From NCBI RefSeq assembly GCF_001673635.1, contig NZ_LZMH01000080.1, positions 1 through 59,114 of the forward strand: 59,114 nucleotides of DNA. Reading direction: 5' to 3'. Origin of the DNA: Mycobacterium asiaticum. GTDB taxonomy: Bacteria > Actinomycetota > Actinomycetes > Mycobacteriales > Mycobacteriaceae. The notes under the pieces are model-generated. The model made no database searches. It saw only the letters and a list, made by a program, of their open reading frames with translations, and had not been told where the DNA came from. Positions 1-8,777 of this stretch are shown here, one piece after another; the first letter of the stretch is position 1, and every line of letters starts with the position of its first letter. Both the position numbers and the translations under genes were made by a program.

Positions 1-845
1 GAGCCGGCGGACTGTTCGGCGGTGTGGGCGGAGCCGCCTGATGCGCCGTCGGCACCGTTGGCGAACATGCTCGAGCCGCCCGCTCCGCCGCTGGCAAATG
101 CTCCGCCGGTTCCGCCCTGGCCCCCGGCGCCGCCGTTGATGCTGCCGAACCCGCCGGTGCCGCCGGCGCCGCCCACGGCGAACAGGCCACCGGCACCGCC
201 AGTGCCGCCGACGCCGCCGGTCGCGCCGCTTTGACCGCCGGTTCCCCCGGCACCGCCTGCACCGCCGAACAGGCCGCCGGCGCCGCCGTTGCCTCCCGCC
301 GAACCGGCGGTTCCGCCGGTGCCGCCGGCTCCGCCCACACCGCCGAACAGTCCGCCGGCTCCCCCGTTCCCACCGGCCTGCGCGCCGCCACCGGACCCGC
401 CGGCCCCGCCATTGCCGAACAGCCAGCCGGCGTCGCCCCCGTTCGCCCCGGTCCCCGGTGCGCCGTTGGCGCCGTTGCCGAAGAGGGGGCGTCCGGTCAG
501 GAACAGGCTGGGAGCATTGACGACGTTGAGGAATTCCTGCTCGAGGGCCTGCAGTGGATTCGCGGCGGCGGCTTCGGCCCCGGCGTACTGGGCGGCCCCG
601 CCGCTGAGCAGCCCAACGAATTGCTGGTGGAAGGATTCCACCTGGGTACTGAGCTCTTGGTAGGCGTGCCCGTGTGCGCCGAAAAGGGCGGCGATGTTCG
701 CCGAAACCTCGTCGGCCGCGGCGGCCAACACGTTCGACGTCGGTCCGAAGGTGGCGGCATTGGCCGCCCTGATTGTCGAGCCGAGGCCCGCGAGATTTTC
801 CGCCGCCGCCGCGACGTATTCCGGTGTGGCAATCACATACGACAT
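1..845 (-). CDS. PE_PGRS family protein, N-terminal part (runs off the window)
   Basis: The ATG at 845 opens MSYVIATPEYVAAAAENLAG, a typical PE domain of about 95 residues. A linker containing the GRPLFGNG motif follows, then Gly-Gly-Ala / Gly-Gly-Asn repeats that continue to base 1, so the C-terminus is missing. PE_PGRS proteins are exported by the ESX-5 type VII system and are surface-exposed or secreted; individual functions are mostly unknown. The reverse strand is made of GGCGGC-type repeats, which explains long open frames on the other strand. Identity as PE_PGRS is certain; which family member is not. Confidence 0.96.
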   Translation of the reverse strand, partial: MSYVIATPEYVAAAAENLAGLGSTIRAANAATFGPTSNVLAAAADEVSANIAALFGAHGHAYQELSTQVESFHQQFVGLLSGGAAQYAGAEAAAANPLQALEQEFLNVVNAPSLFLTGRPLFGNGANGAPGTGANGGDAGWLFGNGGAGGSGGGAQAGGNGGAGGLFGGVGGAGGTGGTAGSAGGNGGAGGLFGGAGGAGGTGGQSGATGGVGGTGGAGGLFAVGGAGGTGGFGSINGGAGGQGGTGGAFASGGAGGSSMFANGADGASGGSAHTAEQSAG

Positions 846-922
846 AGCGAACCCCCAGTTAGTCGGGCTTTTCTGGGGTCAGTGTGCGCCGGTTGTACCG
901 CCGGATTGATCGGGAGAATTCC

Positions 923-3547
923 CTATGTTTGCGGCAGTCGTGCCCGCAGCCGGGCCGCGGCTTGGGTGCGATTGTCCACGCCGAGCTTGGCCAGGATTGC
1001 CGCGACGTGGTGTCCGGCGGTCTTCGGGCTGATGCTCAGCTTCGCCGCGATCTCGGCGTCGCTGTCACCGGCCGACAGCAACGCCAACACCTCACGTTCG
1101 CGGCGCGTCAACCCATGCGGATCGGATAGCGTGTCGGCGCGTCGACCGCGCCGGCTCGAGCCGCGCATTTCCGCCAACCGCTGCTGGGCCCGCCGGGCCG
1201 CCGCGCGCGCACCGAGGTGACGGAACGTGGCCAGCGCCGACTCCACCGCCCCGACGTCCCCGCCGAGCTCCGCGATGGCGGCATCGTACGGGCAGCCAAG
1301 GTCTCGCCAGGCCCGCGCGGCGGCGTGCCAGTCACCGCTGACTTCCAGCTGAAAGGGCGTCATCGGCTCGTCGCGTTCGATGGGCATCGCCGCGGACCCC
1401 GGCAGCTTCGCCCACCGGCGCAGCTGCCAGAGCAGCCACGGATTGCGGTCGTCGCCCATCTGGACCAACGCGATGCGCGCGACGGAGCGGGCGGTGTCGT
1501 CATCACCGGCCAACCACGCGGCTTCGGCCCGGGCAGCCCAGACCGGGAAAAACCGCTGCTGGTCGAGCTCCGAACTTGATTCGATGTCGTCGAGCAGCGA
1601 GTCGACCGGTTGGTTGCCACAGCGGGCGTTGACCAGCGCCAGGGCTATCCGAGGTGCGAGCAGGTTCACCAGAGTCAGCCCGGGGCGGCTGAGCAGGTCT
1701 TCCGCGCGGGCTTTGACGCGAGTCCACTCCCCCCGGTGCAGCCCGACCAGAGCGTCCGCGCCGCCGGCGATGCCCTCGAACAAGTAGATGCCGTGGTCAC
1801 GGCAATATGCGACGGTTTCGGCGGTGAAGCGGTCAGCCCGATCGGGGTTGTAATGCATCGCCGCGATGTAACCGGTGACCGCACCGAGAAAGGCGGCCGT
1901 CTCGCCGCGGGTGTCCTTGGCCATTGCATCCAGCCAGACCGCTTCCAGCTCTTCCCAGCCCGTGTCGGTCCGCACCACCTCCGCCAGCGCCATGTACCCA
2001 CGCGCGCGCAGCACCACCGCGTCGTCACCGAGCTGGTCGCCGACGGCGATCGCCCGCCTGGCGTAGTCGGCGCACGCCGGGTCGAAGTTCCACAGACCCT
2101 GCTCGGCCATGTTCACCAGCGACCACGCCAGCGCGGGGCACGCATCGCCGCCTTCCAGCAGTAGCAGCGAAGCCCGCCCCGCAGCAGCGCACTCCCGGAC
2201 GCGGCCCAAGCCCCACAACCCGTGGGACAGCCAGCGCAGGTCGTCACCTTCTCGCAGCCGATCGCCGAGCTCACCACGAAGCTGGATCGCCGCGCCCCAC
2301 GACGTCACCGCATCCTCACCCCGCCCGGACAGATAACAGGCCTCCGCGTGCTGCTCGAGCCAGGCCGCCCGCTGCCCAGGAGTAACGGTGTCGGCATGCC
2401 GCAGTGCCAGCGCGTACAGATCCGCGGCCTGCTGATGGGCTCCCAAGTCCGCGGCGCGTTCCGCCCCAGCCACTCCGTACCGGATCACGGCGGTCGCATC
2501 ACCCACCTGGTTGGCATGAAAAGCCAGTGTTGCCAATGTGTTCGGGTCGATTGGCGGTTGCGCCAGGGCGTTCAGCGCGCGGATGTGCAGAGTCCTGCGC
2601 TGATGGTCGGGAATCTGGAGCAGCGTCGCGCGCCGGGCAAGTTCGTGGCGAAACCCGATCGCGTCCCATTCACTGCGCAGGACTCCGGCGTCCAGGCATT
2701 CGGCCAGGCCCGTGCCGGCGGCCGGGCAGACTTCGTCCAGCAGGCTCGGATCTACCCGCGGGCCGCAGACGGCCACCGCGTGCGCGGTGTCGCGGGCATC
2801 GGGCGACAGTCGGCCGAGTCGTCCCCATACCGCCTCGGTGATGTTGCGCGGCAATGTATTTCGGTGTAGCGCCTGAGGTCCGGCCGCCAGCACTTCGGTG
2901 GCATAGAACGGATTGCCGCCGGTGAGCTGGTGCAGTTGATCGGCTTTGACACCGCTGTCGGCGGCCAGTATCGCGACCGCCTCGCGGCTGAGCGGCTTCA
3001 GGCCGATCCGGCTGATTGCGGCACAGGTCGCTATGTCGCCCAAGGCGATTGACAGCGGGTGCTGCCGGTCGAGCTCATCATCGCGATACGACAGCACCAG
3101 CAGCAGCGGCAGTGAATCGATTCGGCGGGCAACAAAACGCACCAGATCAAGCGTGGCGCCGTCGGCCCAGTGGCAGTCCTCAATCACCCAGACCCAGTGG
3201 TGTCCGTCGCGCAACACGGTCAGCAGTCGCCGGTACAGCGCCGCGGTGTCGCCGGATTCGATCGCCGCGTCCAGCGCCCGAGCGGCCCGGGGACCGACCC
3301 CGGTCAGTGCGTCCAGCAGCGGGCCCAACGGCCGCGGGGCGGTCAGCGGGTCACACCAACCGCGCAGCACGGTCAGGCCGGCATCCAGACCGGCATCCAG
3401 ACCGGCAGTGAAACGGGTGATCACGGCGGTCTTGCCGACCCCGGCCTCACCGCGCAGTAGCACCACCCGGCCCGTTCCCCGTCGCGTCGCGCGCGTCAGA
3501 GCGCTGAGCTGGCTCAGCACCGCCTTCCGCTCCAGCAAACGCTCCAT
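923..3547 (-). CDS. LuxR-family regulator with large AAA-type ATPase domain
   Basis: This 874-residue protein has a Walker A motif (GEAGVGKT, about residues 33-40) and a Walker B-like IEDCHWAD near residue 120. A long helical repeat middle follows, ending in a LuxR-type helix-turn-helix over the last 70 residues (LTRREREVLALLSAGDSDAE). The domain order is that of LAL-type transcriptional activators (MalT-like), which bind ATP and an unknown inducer. The ATG at 3547 has an AAGGTG sequence 5 nt upstream. It lies 77 bp upstream of the PE_PGRS gene on the same strand, which is a possible but unproven target. Family is sure; target and ligand are unknown. Confidence 0.92.
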   Translation of the reverse strand: MERLLERKAVLSQLSALTRATRRGTGRVVLLRGEAGVGKTAVITRFTAGLDAGLDAGLTVLRGWCDPLTAPRPLGPLLDALTGVGPRAARALDAAIESGDTAALYRRLLTVLRDGHHWVWVIEDCHWADGATLDLVRFVARRIDSLPLLLVLSYRDDELDRQHPLSIALGDIATCAAISRIGLKPLSREAVAILAADSGVKADQLHQLTGGNPFYATEVLAAGPQALHRNTLPRNITEAVWGRLGRLSPDARDTAHAVAVCGPRVDPSLLDEVCPAAGTGLAECLDAGVLRSEWDAIGFRHELARRATLLQIPDHQRRTLHIRALNALAQPPIDPNTLATLAFHANQVGDATAVIRYGVAGAERAADLGAHQQAADLYALALRHADTVTPGQRAAWLEQHAEACYLSGRGEDAVTSWGAAIQLRGELGDRLREGDDLRWLSHGLWGLGRVRECAAAGRASLLLLEGGDACPALAWSLVNMAEQGLWNFDPACADYARRAIAVGDQLGDDAVVLRARGYMALAEVVRTDTGWEELEAVWLDAMAKDTRGETAAFLGAVTGYIAAMHYNPDRADRFTAETVAYCRDHGIYLFEGIAGGADALVGLHRGEWTRVKARAEDLLSRPGLTLVNLLAPRIALALVNARCGNQPVDSLLDDIESSSELDQQRFFPVWAARAEAAWLAGDDDTARSVARIALVQMGDDRNPWLLWQLRRWAKLPGSAAMPIERDEPMTPFQLEVSGDWHAAARAWRDLGCPYDAAIAELGGDVGAVESALATFRHLGARAAARRAQQRLAEMRGSSRRGRRADTLSDPHGLTRREREVLALLSAGDSDAEIAAKLSISPKTAGHHVAAILAKLGVDNRTQAAARLRARLPQT

Positions 3548-3633
3548 GCGCGCACCTTACGGACCGTGCGGCCGGGCTGCGGCCGCTAATCGATGTGCAG
3601 AATCTGTGAGTTCGGCGCCGAAATGCTGTGCCG

Positions 3634-4749
3634 CTATTGGAGGACGAAATCCGTGACGACAGCGGCCATGTCGTCGATGGCGCTACGGGCGATGACCTCG
3701 AAACCATGGGTGCTCAGGGTGGGTAGGCACAGCAGGCCCGCGCGCGGCGTGAGGCCGGCGCTCTTGGCGTGTGAAGCATCGGATTCGAAGGCCCCCAGCA
3801 CCGCCGCTTGCGGGGCGAGCCCACGGTCGCGGGCGATCTTCATCAGGCGGTCGGCGACACCCTTGTCGTAGACACATTGCGCGTCGCTGTAGCCGACGAT
3901 CGGGCCGCCTGCGACGCTGGTGGCGTACTCCTGCTCCGTCGGGCCGACCTCCAGAGCCAGGGTGAGTGTGCCGGGCAGCGTAACGCTGGCGTAGGAACCG
4001 CCGATCCCGCCCACCTCTTCGCTCGTGGTGAAGACGAGGAACAGATCCTCGGCGGGGCGTCGGTCGCCGTCGTGCAGCAGTCGCGCAACCTTGAGTAGCG
4101 CGGTCACCGCGGCGCGGTCGTCGAGGAAGTAGGAGCCGACGTAGTCGCCGATTTCGACCAGGGTTCGCTTGCTGCGATGGACGCAGACCCGGGTGCCGGG
4201 CTGGATGCCGGCGGCCGTTAATTCGTCCGGACTGCGGCCGGTGAACACGTACACGTGCTGCCAATCCAAAGCCCGGTCACCCTGATCCGGTTTGGTCTCC
4301 CAGATCCGCGTGCTCTCCTTGGTGGTGTGCTCCGAGCCGAGGGTGAGCACCGCGGTGAGGACGTCGTGGTCGCCGAGCACCGCGACCGGGCCCAGCCCGA
4401 AGTTGCCCGGATACATCACGCCCAGCTGGGTCAGGTGCAGCGTGCCGTCGGACTCGACCCGCTTGACCAGCATGGACAACTCGTCCAGGTGCGCCATGAC
4501 CCGCGTCCCCGCGCCCGGCCCGCCGGCCGGGTTCCACCGGTACCCTGCCGGCGCGTCGCTGTCCTCGCCCGCGTGTTCGCCCCGGATGTAGCCGATGAGG
4601 TTTCCCGCGTCGTCGGTCCACATGTCGTCGACGAACGGACGCAGTTCACGGGCACAGACCGCGCGCACCTCGTCTTCCTGGCCGCAGGGACCATAGGTCC
4701 ACAGCAGTTCCTGCAGTAGGGCGTCGGTCGAGTCCGGTGTCGGTGTCAT
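3634..4749 (-). CDS. M42-family aminopeptidase-like metalloprotein
   Basis: The 371-residue product has the M42 (FrvX/endoglucanase M) metal-ligand pattern: HLDE near residue 127, LDDRAAV, TTSEEVGG (bridging and general-base Glu), EVGPTE, and a late His in LSTHGFE. M42 enzymes are cytoplasmic di-zinc aminopeptidases that usually form a tetrahedral 12-mer. The ATG at 4749 is preceded by GAGAGGAT, a good ribosome-binding site. The gene lies 24 bp downstream of the radical SAM gene and is probably co-transcribed with it. The peptide substrate is unknown. A second, different M42 protein lies at 8778-10013. Confidence 0.9.
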   Translation of the reverse strand: MTPTPDSTDALLQELLWTYGPCGQEDEVRAVCARELRPFVDDMWTDDAGNLIGYIRGEHAGEDSDAPAGYRWNPAGGPGAGTRVMAHLDELSMLVKRVESDGTLHLTQLGVMYPGNFGLGPVAVLGDHDVLTAVLTLGSEHTTKESTRIWETKPDQGDRALDWQHVYVFTGRSPDELTAAGIQPGTRVCVHRSKRTLVEIGDYVGSYFLDDRAAVTALLKVARLLHDGDRRPAEDLFLVFTTSEEVGGIGGSYASVTLPGTLTLALEVGPTEQEYATSVAGGPIVGYSDAQCVYDKGVADRLMKIARDRGLAPQAAVLGAFESDASHAKSAGLTPRAGLLCLPTLSTHGFEVIARSAIDDMAAVVTDFVLQ

Positions 4750-4773
4750 GGAATCCTCTCCGCGACCGAGCGC

Positions 4774-5886
4774 TCAGAATGCGTAGCGCACCCGGCAGGT
4801 CGGCAGCTTGACCGCAAGCAGATCGGTGAGCTCCTGTACCCACCGGCCCTTCCAAGGACTCTTGTACCGCACATTCCACTGACCACTCTGGCTGCGCTTG
4901 AGCTGCTGCAGGTCGGGGCGCCACAACAATTCTTCCGCCTTGGGGTGCCAACCGAGATTGACCTCGTGCAAGCCCTCGTTATGGGTCAGGAAAATGATCT
5001 CGGCCGCCAGCTGCCGCTTGGTGCGCTCGTTGGTGCCGTCGGCGATCTGCTGGAGAAGTTCGGCCCAGTCCTCCTGCCAGCCTTCGTGGACGATGACCGG
5101 GCTGAAGTTCAGGTGCACCTCGAAGCCGGCCTCGACGAAGGCGTCTAACGCGGCGATCCGGTCGGCCACCTTCGACGTGCGGATGTCGACCAGGCGCGAT
5201 GTCTCCTGGGGCATCAGGCTGAACCGTACCCGGGTGCCGCCGCGGGGGTCGTAGTCGAGCAGGTCCCGGTTGACGAATTTGGTCGCGAAGCTGGCCTTGG
5301 CGTTGGGAATCCGCGCGAAGAGGTCGACGAGATCGCGGACGTTGTCCGACACCATCGCGTCCACCGAGCAGTCGCTGTTCTCACCGATGTCGTACACCCA
5401 GTCGACCGGGTCGCACTGGTTGGGCTCGGGCTTCACGCCCTGGCGGGCGGCGTGCCGCTCGAGGTACCCGGCGATCTTGTCGATGTTGGCGAACACCGTG
5501 ATGGGGTTGGCGTAACCCTTGCGGCGCGGCACGTAGCAGTACGAGCAGGCCATTGCACAGCCGTTCGCCGTCGACGGCGCGATCCAGTCGCTCGATCGCT
5601 CGTTGCGGCGGGCCGACAGACTCTTCTTCTCCCCCAGCACCAGCGTCTCCCGCTTGATGCGGACCCAGTCCTCCACATTGCCTTCGTTGCCGTACAGGCC
5701 CGGTATCGCCTGGTGTGAAGCGACCTCGATGCGCTCGGCGTCCGGGAATCGGTCGAGAACCGCGCGGCCGCGGTCGAACCGCTCGATGCCAGGTTCGTGG
5801 TAGATGCGTTTGATGTCGAGCAGGCGGTCGGCCAACTCAACCGGCCGCCGTTCGCGAGTTTCGTGGTCTGGAAGCGTCGCAGTCAT
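4774..5886 (-). CDS. Spore photoproduct lyase-family radical SAM protein
   Basis: The 370-residue protein carries the radical SAM cluster motif C-x3-C-x2-C (NGCAMACSYCYVPRRKG) about 110 residues in, and its overall sequence follows the SPL family (for example GYANPITVFANIDKI and FATKFVNRDLLDYDP). SPL enzymes use a 4Fe-4S cluster and SAM to repair thymine dimers made in spores. Mycobacteria do not form classical spores, so this homolog may act on another lesion or substrate. The reading frame is open upstream to 6249, but MTATLPDH at 5886 fits the divergent gene at 5968 and the family length. Family call strong, function inferred. Confidence 0.88.
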   Translation of the reverse strand: MTATLPDHETRERRPVELADRLLDIKRIYHEPGIERFDRGRAVLDRFPDAERIEVASHQAIPGLYGNEGNVEDWVRIKRETLVLGEKKSLSARRNERSSDWIAPSTANGCAMACSYCYVPRRKGYANPITVFANIDKIAGYLERHAARQGVKPEPNQCDPVDWVYDIGENSDCSVDAMVSDNVRDLVDLFARIPNAKASFATKFVNRDLLDYDPRGGTRVRFSLMPQETSRLVDIRTSKVADRIAALDAFVEAGFEVHLNFSPVIVHEGWQEDWAELLQQIADGTNERTKRQLAAEIIFLTHNEGLHEVNLGWHPKAEELLWRPDLQQLKRSQSGQWNVRYKSPWKGRWVQELTDLLAVKLPTCRVRYAF

Positions 5887-5967
5887 TGCCCCGTCCAACG
5901 GACGCGCGTCCGGTGGGGTTCCCGCCGCGGACCGGTCGCTGCGCGCCGATCGGCTACCTTCGAGGAC

Positions 5968-6225
5968 ATGTCTGAACTCTCTGGAACCGACCGTATTGAT
6001 GACGTCTCCCCCGGCGATGTCATCGCGCTGGACCGCGGCAAGGGCGAAGGGTCCTACAAGGTGGTGTTCAAGGACGCGGCCAGCGGCGGCTTCATCGTCA
6101 CGCTCGAGGGAGACGAGGGCGAGACCTTCCAGATTGAGTTGGCGGCCGGGACCACGGTGAAACGGTCGCTGGCGTCGAAGTGGGAATCCGCGCAAAGTCC
6201 GACGGCGAACAGCCGGCACCACTGA
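5968..6225 (+). CDS. Small conserved hypothetical protein (85 aa)
   Basis: The ATG at 5968 encodes MSELSGTDRIDDVSPGDVIA, an acidic protein predicted to be mostly beta strand (VIALDRG, YKVVFKD, GGFIVTLEGDEGETFQI), which looks like a small SH3/KOW-like barrel. It has no signal peptide or membrane segment. It is divergent from the radical SAM gene with 81 bp between starts, so they may share a regulatory region. I recall similar short proteins as conserved mycobacterial hypotheticals; no function is assigned. The open frame extends upstream but overlaps the divergent gene and lacks a better start. Confidence 0.75.
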   Translation: MSELSGTDRIDDVSPGDVIALDRGKGEGSYKVVFKDAASGGFIVTLEGDEGETFQIELAAGTTVKRSLASKWESAQSPTANSRHH

Positions 6226-6326
6226 AACCGGCGTGGGCGGGCGCCGCAAAATCAGTTCGAGGAAAATGCCGCAATTCGCGTTAGGCTCTGCGACGTCAGG
6301 GTCACATCGCGGATCGGGAGCCCACC

Positions 6327-6932
6327 ATGAAACACGACGACGAGGACTTTGATCTGAAGAAGGCGCGTCAAGACGCTCAACGGCTGCGCGGCTTCTCCGC
6401 CTTCGAGAAGTTTTCGGACGGTGACCTCGAACGCTTGGTGCGGGCGGCCCATCACAGTTCGCAGTCGGTGCCCTGGCCGCTCATTCGGGAGCAGACCCCG
6501 TCGGACGCGTGCTACATCCTGCTCAGCGGTGAGGCCGGGGTGTACGTCGGCGACGACCGCGTTGCGGTGGTCGGGCCGGGTGAGGTGATCGGCGAATCCG
6601 CGCTGCGGCAAGGGAAATTGCGCTCCGCGACCGTGACCACCATCGGGCCGGCCGAGATGTTGCGCATCGAGCGCGACGACCTGGCCCGGCTGCTCAGTGA
6701 GATACCGGCGCTGCGCGAGACCATGGAAGCGACCGCGGCCCGCCACGTGTCGGAGGCCCCGCCGCCGAGGCCCAAGCCGACCCGTTCGCGGGTGAATGCG
6801 TCCATCCCGACCGAGATCGTCGAGCAGTTCGAGCGAGCCGCCGATGACGCCGGGATCGATGCGGCGACGGCGCTCGAGGACGCGCTGTCGCAGTGGATCG
6901 AGCAGCACACCACCGCGCAGTCCGCGCGCTGA
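6327..6932 (+). CDS. Cyclic-nucleotide-binding-domain protein with RHH-like C-terminus
   Basis: Of the 201 residues, about 20-140 form a cNMP-binding (CRP-type) beta roll: YILLSGEAGVYVGDDRVAVV, GPGEVIGESAL and RSATVTTIGPAEMLRI. GESAL followed by RSAT sits where the phosphate-binding cassette (GE-(L/I)-x-RxAxV) lies in CRP proteins. There is no winged helix. Instead the tail (about 155-195, RVNASIPTEIVEQFERAADD) has the strand-helix-helix pattern of ribbon-helix-helix DNA-binding domains, joined by a Pro-rich linker. It may be a nucleotide-responsive regulator; the RHH reading is my inference. Confidence 0.82.
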   Translation: MKHDDEDFDLKKARQDAQRLRGFSAFEKFSDGDLERLVRAAHHSSQSVPWPLIREQTPSDACYILLSGEAGVYVGDDRVAVVGPGEVIGESALRQGKLRSATVTTIGPAEMLRIERDDLARLLSEIPALRETMEATAARHVSEAPPPRPKPTRSRVNASIPTEIVEQFERAADDAGIDAATALEDALSQWIEQHTTAQSAR

Positions 6933-6938
6933 ATACCG

Positions 6939-7814
6939 CTAGGCCTCCCGCTCGGCGATGAGCTCGGCGAGCGCCAGGATGCGCTGCGCTTCGCGCACGT
7001 GCAGGCTTTCGATCATGCGCCCGTCGACGGTGATCACGCTGTTGCCGAGCGCTCGGGCTTCGTCGTAGGCCGACACCACCTTGCGGGCGTGCGCGACCTC
7101 CTCCTCCGAGGGTCCGAACACGTCGTTGGCCGGACCGATCTGGGACGGATGGATGAGCGACTTGCCGTCGAAACCCATCTCGCGGCCCTGGCGAGCCTCC
7201 GCCCGGAAACCCGCGTCGTCGGTGATGTCGTTGTAGACGCCGTCCAGGATGACCTTCCCGGCCGCACGCGCCCCCAGGACCGCCAGCGCCAGGGCGGGTA
7301 CCACGGGGGCACGTCCGGGTAGGTGGACCGCGTGCAGTTCGTTCACCAGGTCGTTGGTGCCGATCACCAGCACCGCCAATCGTTCGCTGGCCGAGACGAT
7401 CTCGTCCACCCGAAGGAAGGCGCGGGGTGTCTCGATCATCGCCCACAGCTGCATAGCGTCGGGCGCGCCGAGCCGGTCGAGCGCGCCGGTCAGCGCCGTG
7501 ACCTGTTCGCCGGTCTCGACCTTGGGCACCAGCACTCCGTGGGCGCCCGAATCGGCCGCGGCGACGAGATCATCGTCGTGCCACTCGGTCCCCAGCCCGT
7601 TGATGCGCACCACCACCTCGCGGGGTCCGTAGCTGCCCGAGGACACGGCGTCGCGCACCTGGGTCCGGGATTCCGCTTTTGAGTCCGGTCCCACGGCGTC
7701 CTCGAGGTCGAAGATCAACACGTCCGCCGGCAGCGCCTTGGCTTTCTCCAGGGCCCGGGGCTTGTTGCCCGGCAAATAGAGCGCGGATCGGCGGGGACGC
7801 ACTGTCGGTGCCAT
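6939..7814 (-). CDS. HpcH/HpaI aldolase / citrate lyase beta-subunit-like (CitE-like)
   Basis: The 291-residue protein begins MAPTVRPRRSALYLPGN at the ATG at 7814. It has CitE-like features: FDLEDAVGPDSK, RINGLGTEWHDDD, the metal-binding Glu in AMIETPRAF, GTNDL and KSLIHPSQI. Stand-alone CitE-like proteins without citrate lyase alpha and gamma subunits cleave or form acyl-CoA thioesters, for example citramalyl-CoA or malyl-CoA. No citrate lyase partner genes are nearby. It is convergent with the cNMP-binding gene (6-bp gap) and divergent from the aldo/keto reductase. Confidence 0.9.
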   Translation of the reverse strand: MAPTVRPRRSALYLPGNKPRALEKAKALPADVLIFDLEDAVGPDSKAESRTQVRDAVSSGSYGPREVVVRINGLGTEWHDDDLVAAADSGAHGVLVPKVETGEQVTALTGALDRLGAPDAMQLWAMIETPRAFLRVDEIVSASERLAVLVIGTNDLVNELHAVHLPGRAPVVPALALAVLGARAAGKVILDGVYNDITDDAGFRAEARQGREMGFDGKSLIHPSQIGPANDVFGPSEEEVAHARKVVSAYDEARALGNSVITVDGRMIESLHVREAQRILALAELIAEREA

Positions 7815-7920
7815 GCGGTCGATCACTTTCTGTCGGGTTGCCGGTCGGGTGGCGAACGTCGCGTTCCCGGCTGCGGGGCGCCGGTGTTGGGTTACCCCCG
7901 GAAGTGGGCACCCCACGTCT

Positions 7921-8769
7921 ATGACCAATGTTCCGACAGTCACTCTCAACGACGGAAACGCGATCCCGCAGCTGGGCTTCGGTGTCTTTCAGATTGAACC
8001 CGATCAGACCGCCGCCGCGGTGCGCGCCGCGCTCGAAGTGGGTTATCGCCACATCGACACCGCGCAAATGTATGGCAACGAAAAGGAAGTGGGACAAGGC
8101 ATCCGCGATGCCGGCGTCGACCGCGCCGACGTCTACATCACCAGCAAACTCAACAACGGCTCCCACCGGCCCGACGACGCGCGCCGGGCGTTCGACGAGA
8201 CACTATCCGCGCTGGGTTCGGATTACGTCGACCTCTTCCTGATCCACTGGCCACTCCCAACGCTGTACGACGGGGATTTCATCTCGACGTGGAACGCGCT
8301 CGAAGAGTTCGCCCGCGACGGACGCGCCCGCAGCATCGGCGTCTCCAACTTCCAGCCCGACCACCTCGATCGGCTCGCCGAGGGCTCCCAGATCGTGCCC
8401 GCTGTCAATCAGATCGAGGTGCACCCCTACCTCACCAATGAGCGGGTCAGGGCCTACAACAGGGAACACGGAATCGCGACCGAGGCGTGGTCGCCCATCG
8501 CTCAGGGGAAGGTGCTCGACGACGAGGTCATCACCCGGATCGCGGGAAAGCTGGGTAAGACTCCGGCGCAGGTGGTGCTGCGCTGGCACATTCAGCGCGG
8601 CGACATCGTGTTTCCGAAGTCGGTGTCACCCGACCGGGTGAAGTCCAACTTCGAGGTCTTCGACTTCGACCTGGCCGACGACGACGTGGCTTCCATCACC
8701 GAGCTGGACCGGGGCGAGAACGGCCGCACCGGCGCCCACCCGGACACCTTCGACTACATCCCGGACTGA
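7921..8769 (+). CDS. Aldo/keto reductase
   Basis: The ATG at 7921 starts a 282-residue (alpha/beta)8 NADPH-dependent reductase. The catalytic tetrad is visible as DTAQMYGNE (Asp and Tyr), TSKL (Lys) and LIHWP (His). The NADP-binding part is seen in FPKSVSPDRVKSN. It resembles mycobacterial AKR5-type enzymes such as Rv2971, which reduce reactive carbonyls including methylglyoxal. The reading frame extends upstream to 7813 but the first good start is at 7921, 106 bp from the divergent CitE-like start. It is convergent with the M42 peptidase gene (8-bp gap). The physiological substrate is inferred only. Confidence 0.93.
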   Translation: MTNVPTVTLNDGNAIPQLGFGVFQIEPDQTAAAVRAALEVGYRHIDTAQMYGNEKEVGQGIRDAGVDRADVYITSKLNNGSHRPDDARRAFDETLSALGSDYVDLFLIHWPLPTLYDGDFISTWNALEEFARDGRARSIGVSNFQPDHLDRLAEGSQIVPAVNQIEVHPYLTNERVRAYNREHGIATEAWSPIAQGKVLDDEVITRIAGKLGKTPAQVVLRWHIQRGDIVFPKSVSPDRVKSNFEVFDFDLADDDVASITELDRGENGRTGAHPDTFDYIPD

Positions 8770-8777
8770 CGCCGGGC

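Noticed and set aside
1..500. Regular short repeats that might be mistaken for a CRISPR array or minisatellite.
   Set aside because: Units are 9-bp codon triplets for Gly-Gly-X within a PE_PGRS coding frame, with no spacer/repeat structure.
5887..6249. A 120-residue N-terminal extension of the radical SAM gene.
   Set aside because: It would overlap the divergent small gene and is not part of the SPL family length.
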